Shown in pieces: positions 54,101-60,100 of a stretch of 64,000 bases of DNA. Under the pieces are notes generated by a model. That model worked only from the letters and a program-made list of their open reading frames with translations. It made no database searches and was not told the DNA's origin. Each line of letters opens with the position of its first letter. The stretch's first letter is position 1. The DNA lies in assembly GCA_030765065.1 (NCBI GenBank), contig CM060989.1:57674001-57738000 (forward strand). The letters run 5' to 3'. The DNA comes from Deroplatys truncata (lineage: Eukaryota; Arthropoda; Insecta; Mantodea; Mantidae). The position numbers and the translations under genes were made by a program.

Positions 54101-57100
54101 AAAAACTGTGAGAATAATATGTTTTAGGATGTTCATAATGAGGTAATAATGTAATTTTTGTGACAATAATGTCTCTGGAATTTTGAAAAATACTGGTCAT
54201 GAAAAGATCGGTAATGATATAATTTCACTTACAGTTTGGAATTAGCCAATCAACAGTAAAGAAAAGTTTTAGTTTGAATACTTAAATTCTATTGGACTAG
54301 AATTAGCCAATAAGAGACTGGCATTACCAAAGCTTTAAGGTTTTTACCGTTAAGATTAGTCAGTCGCGGGCATGATGTTATAGAGTGCAGATGTAAAAAG
54401 TCGCGGACATGATGTGATAGCGTGTAGATGCCAAAAATTGTGTTCTCCGCTAGTAAATACATTAAGAATATCTAAAGTGCTCACAGTTTTTCTTTTATAA
54501 AGTGTTGTGTTTTTTTTATAAATGTACAAGTATAAAGAAATAAAAAAGAAGTGAAATTTAAAAGTAAATTCTGTGACGTCTTTAATTTTTGTCATATCAC
54601 GACCTGAACAAGAACCTTATGTTTCTGTAGTGCGACTAAAGCAGCCGAGGCAGATTTAAATAATATTAAGTAAAACAAGCATCAGCTTCTCACATCCAGC
54701 ATCAAGCGTTTACCAATTTCAAAGTGTATCTTCATTACGTAAGGCTAAAAATACTTCTTCAAAGTGACGCACATACATGGGGGCTTCTCTACATCTCACA
54801 TCACACAATACAACTTTCTCAAAGTGGCATCCCTCAACGTGGAGCTAAATAATTACATAACAGCACATTTTTTTTAAATATACGTAATAATATTACGTAA
54901 CCTATAAAAACTATCGCAAAGTGGCGTACAACTGTGGGGCTTACAAGAAACATCTTACATCCAGCATCCAGCTAAATAACTTCTTCAAAGTTGGCAACAA
55001 AAAAATTCAACCAACTTAAAAAACAAATTGCATAATTTAATTACAGTAGAATCTTGTTAGCACGTTTTTGAAGGGACCTAAGGATTTGGACGTGATAGAT
55101 GGGAAAACGTGTTAACGAAAATACATAATCTGCAATTTAAGAAATAATTATGTGATAAAATCTAATAATTATTACGTTTCCATGGGGAATTATAATTGAT
55201 TTGAATCCAATTTCATACTGAATATGATCCGCGTTTCCATGTTAAATTCAATATGTATTCAGATGGATTTGGATACACAAAGTCTGAGAATAAATAATTC
55301 AAGTTTTTATGTTGGTCAACTTGGATTCTTGAGGTTAGTGAATATTTTTGAGAAAATAAATTGCAAATTATGGAAGCGATAAAAGTGGCTTTGCTGCGTG
55401 TTTTATTACACATGTGATAACAATTTCCGCTAAAAACAAAATGATGAGCATGCATCGTGTTACGAGTACAGTATAAGATAGTATCTTGATACGGTAATTT
55501 GTATCACAAATTACTTAAATGTAAATAATGATTGTAATATGAATATGTATTTTTATGTGACATTGATTTCAGATGTTTATTAATTGTAATTATTATTGGT
55601 AAATAATAATATACGGCTTTACTGAAACTGTCAATAATAACGCAATAATGCAGCAAGGGGGTGAGTTGTTTTTCATTACTGGAAACAAGGAAGTTACGTA
55701 ATGTTCGCGCGCTTTCGGTAGAAGTTTCTAGAATATTTCCTAAAGCATATGTATTCGTGGTTTTCATTGGATATTAAAATAGACGCTAATGTTGGCACGT
55801 TTTATTAGCCAATAGCAGTTCATTTATAATCTTTAGGCATGTCGAGAAGTGGGAGTATATAAGCCAGGTCCGAGGTAGATCGCCCTACAGTTCAATAAAA
55901 TTCTCAATACCTTACACATCGGTCGCCCAGCTCATCAAAATTTCTAGCACGCTGTCTTCAGTTCGTCATAAGTTACGCGCAGCAGAATTACGAGAATCTA
56001 AAGTATTATACAGTTAAATATACACAAAGTTGAAGTACGTGAGTTAAAAGTGATAAATAAGAAGTTATTACAAACAGTTTCAGTTTGGCGAGTATTTACA
56101 TCAATATGTAAAAGTGTTAGTGCACGTGTTCGACAATAAAAGATTATAAAACAAATTTCGTCATTAAGTGTAATTTCTGGATAAAAAATTCCTTTCCGCT
56201 TCACAACTTGAATAGAGATACATGTTCGATCCAAACAGCTAGCCGGAGGACATTTAAAATAAATTATTTCAAAACTGCTACAAATTGCTACGCCAGATGG
56301 AGCTACAAACCAAACAAGGAGTGACGTCACAAGATGGCTTCAACACTGATGAAAACAAACATTTCCGTTATAAATTGACTTCCACAAAGTGGGGCTATAC
56401 AACATAAAAACATATTACATAAATAAGCTACATCCGTTGCAAATTGGCGCCCAACGTGGGGCAAGATGACCAGGAAAGGATCAGAATAACCAGGAAGTAG
56501 CAGAATTAACCAGGAAAGTAGCAGAATTAACCAGGATGTGGAATGAATGGAGCAGTGAAATGATCTACAAGACGCAGATTCAAGAAACAACTAGAGGAGC
56601 GACAAACGGCGCGGATAAGTGGATACAAAAAACATCGAGACGACGTAGATTCATCACAACACAACGCAGAAGCGACATACAAACATAGGAGAATGGGGCA
56701 GAACGCTGGACATCAAAGCTACATCAACAGACAGCATCACAAAGGTCAGGTGATTGTAATTTTTTTTTAGAAAACAAAAACAATGGCTACTAGTAATACA
56801 GAAGAAATAATGATGGAAGGGGATAGTGTAACAGTTAGCTGTAATGTAATACAGGTTACAAAAAAAAGCTCAAACAATATAATATTGGAAGGAGGAAATG
56901 TTAGTGCAGGAAGTGAGAATATAATAGCAGGAAATATTAATTCTGATACTAGTATGATTATGGAAATGCTGAAAAAGTTGAATGAGAATATGGAAAAGAA
57001 TAAGAGGGAATTGAGGGAAGAATTAAGGGAAGATCTTAGTAAGAGTATTACAGATCAATTAAGGGAAGATATGCAAAAGAATTGTAGGGAAACGAGGGAA

Positions 57101-60100
57101 TATATTAGTAAGAAATTAGATCAGAGTTTGGAGGAATTGAGAGAAGATATAAAAAAAGATCATAGGAAGTCAATTGAAGATATTGGTAGGAGTAATGAGA
57201 TATTAGAGCGAAAAGTAGATCAAAGCAGTGGAGAAATTGAAAAGAAAGTTATGAAGCTAGATAGTAGTATGCCAGAAATGAGAGATGAAAATGAGGAAGT
57301 AATAGCAAGTGAGATAGGAGAAATTACAAAGAAAATGTTAGATATGAGCATGGAAATAGATAACAAAGAAAGTGAGGTTAATACTAAAAGTGAGGTTAAT
57401 GTAGAATGCACAGAGTTAGGAAATCCAGTGAGTAATATTTCAAGTGAGATAAGAGAGATAAAAGAGGTTAGGAATGTAGATGTAAATCAGGCGCAGGTTA
57501 ATTTCAGAGGGGAAATATCAGAAATACAGAAAAAATCAGAAATGCAAAGAAAGAAATTGTACCAAAATGTTCAAAATGAAAACTCCAGTCCAGTACAGTT
57601 TAGTACAGATTTGTCAGAGTATTCTCAAATTAAAATGATAGCAGAAGAATTGAAAATGACAATTGTTAAAAGATGTATTGTTCAAGAAACTGTAGATTGT
57701 TTTCAAATGTTATCATGTGATGAAATTTCATATGAATACAAGAGGTTATTCATGAACAAAAATTTGAAGGTTAGGATACGGCTACGAGTAATGTTTAGCC
57801 ACACACAATTTGATCCAGGAGGGTAAATAACAATGAGATGTAAGGTAAATGCTGGATAGTTAAAGATGACTTGCAGAGAAATGTATTGGAACGTAAGAGG
57901 GTTAATTATTTATGTCATTTGAAAAGAGAAATAAATTATATAAAAAAAAAAAAAAAAAAGAGAAATGTTTAAAAAAAAAAAAAAAAATTAAATTTTCAGT
58001 AACTGTAACAACATTTGAAAATTAAGAATGCTAAGATTGAAACTTAATATGATATTAAATTAAAAGTACGTAAATACAATTCCAAAAACATTGTTAAGAT
58101 AAAGCACAAAATAACAAAAATTGATAAAGCTAATTAAAAACAAATATTTATGTAGTAAACAGAAAAAAGTGAAACATTGTCTAGATTTAAGAGATGTAAA
58201 TATTTGAGTAGAGGTTGAATACTTTTTGGTAAATATGTGTAACAATTACAAAAATCTTAAATGTATAAATTTTTGTCAACAACTTAAGAAAGTAAACAAT
58301 TTGGTAGCAGTGATTAAATAATTTAGGGTAAAGTATTTGCTATAAAAAATTTGTGATGTCAGATTGATATCTAAATTAATTAAACCAGAGCCAGTAAGTA
58401 GTGGCGAGATAAAACATATGTCGTGTGTTTAAATGCGTGTGAAGTGTCAAGTGAAAGTGATAGCGTGTGTTCCAAGATTTAGGAGACTAAAAACACAATT
58501 ATAAAATTTCCAAACAAGTTATAAATATTTATAATTATGTTTCTAGTGGGGCATATGATACGGTAATTTGTATCACAAATTACTTAAATGTAAATAATGA
58601 TTGTAATATGAATATGTATTTTTATGTGACATTGATTTCAGATGTTTATTAATTGTAATTATTATTGGTAAATAATAATATACAGCTTTACTGAAACTGT
58701 CAATAATAACGCAATAATGCAGCGAGGGGGTGAGTTGTTTATCATTACCGGAAACAAGGAAGTTACGTAATGTTCGAGCGCTTTTGGTAGAAGTTTCTAG
58801 AATATTTCCTAAAGCATATGTATTCGTGGTTTTCATTGGATATTAAAATAGACGCTAATGTTGGCGCGTTTTATTAGCCAATAGCAGTTCATTTATAATC
58901 TTTAGGCATGTCGGGAAGTGGGAGTATATAAGCCAGGTCCGAGGTAGATCGCCCTACAGTTCAATAAAATTCTCAATACCTTACACATCGGTCGCCCAGC
59001 TCATCAAAATTTCTAGCACGCTGTCTTCAGTTCGTCATAAGTTACGCGCAGCAGAATTACGAGAATCTAAAGTATTATACAGTTAAATATACACAAAGTT
59101 GAAGTACGTGAGTTAAAAGTGATAAATAAGAAGTTATTACAAACAGTTTCAGTTTGGCGAGTATTTACATCAATATGTAAAAGTGTTAGTGCACGTGTTC
59201 GACAATAAAAGATTATAAAACAAATTTCGTCATTAAGTGTAATTTCTGGATAAAAAATTCCTTTCCGCTTCACAACTTGAATAGAGATACATGTTCGATC
59301 CAAACAGCTAGCCGGAGGACATTTAAAATAAATTATTTCAAAACTGCTACAAATTGCTACGCCAGATGGAGCTACAAACCAAACAAGGAGTGACGTCACA
59401 AGATGGCTTCAACACTGATGAAAACAAACATTTCCGTTATAAATTGACTTCCACAAAGTGGGGCTATACAACATAAAAACATATTATGTAAATAAGCTAC
59501 ATCCGTTGCAATTTTTGGCGTATTCAATATGATAGATGTTTCCATGCAACAAATTTCGATCCGATCCTACTTTCCAAGAGAAAAGTTTTGTTTTAGTTTT
59601 TCCCTTCTTCAAAAGCAGTTTGAATCAGTTTACATTTGCTAACAATTGTGTTTAAGATTGACGGAGGAATGTTTATAACTTCCGCACTATATCCACACGT
59701 TTCATATTTGGATTTCGATCTACTTCTTCAAGGATTTTCAGTTTTTCATTGTTGGTTATTTGCCACTCTTTCTTTTTTTCCATTGCAAACGAAAACTTAA
59801 AATACAATCTGTGTATGTTTTGCCAACACTATCATTGGCGTTTACCATGCCAAGCTAAAGCATTCTCTATCTTGCCAACACAAATTGTGTCACACAAATA
59901 TTTACATACATGCATGTCATTGACTGCTGCTCTTCACCCCGTGACCAAGGATTGACCAAAGTAGCAAATGAGGACATAAAACTTTGAATGTGTTAAGTGT
60001 ATACTTCCACTGGACCAACCAAGGATTGGTCAAAATAGCGAATGAGGAACATAGTAAGCGGGACCGAGAAAACGTACATAACAAAAGTTATTTATTACAT

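Larger units (their letters stand above)
55487..59511 (+). mobile_element. LTR element, family L1, with one Gag-like gene only (TR-GAG-like)
   Basis: Two direct LTRs of about 956 bp (55487-56442 and 58556-59511) differ at roughly a dozen sites, about 1%, so the insertion is recent relative to the other L1 copies. Between them are a primer-binding site, a 347-codon open frame and about 0.7 kb of A-rich sequence, but no protease, RT, RNase H or integrase. The structure looks whole for a non-autonomous element that would depend on proteins of a partner. A 5-bp target duplication is not clear. Its insertion point in P1 differs from that of the solo LTR in copy A. Confidence 0.88.

Noticed and set aside
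55998-56330. 110-residue minus-strand frame, identical at 59067-59399
   Set aside because: It is antisense to the two LTRs. Identity of the two frames reflects identity of the LTRs, not coding constraint.
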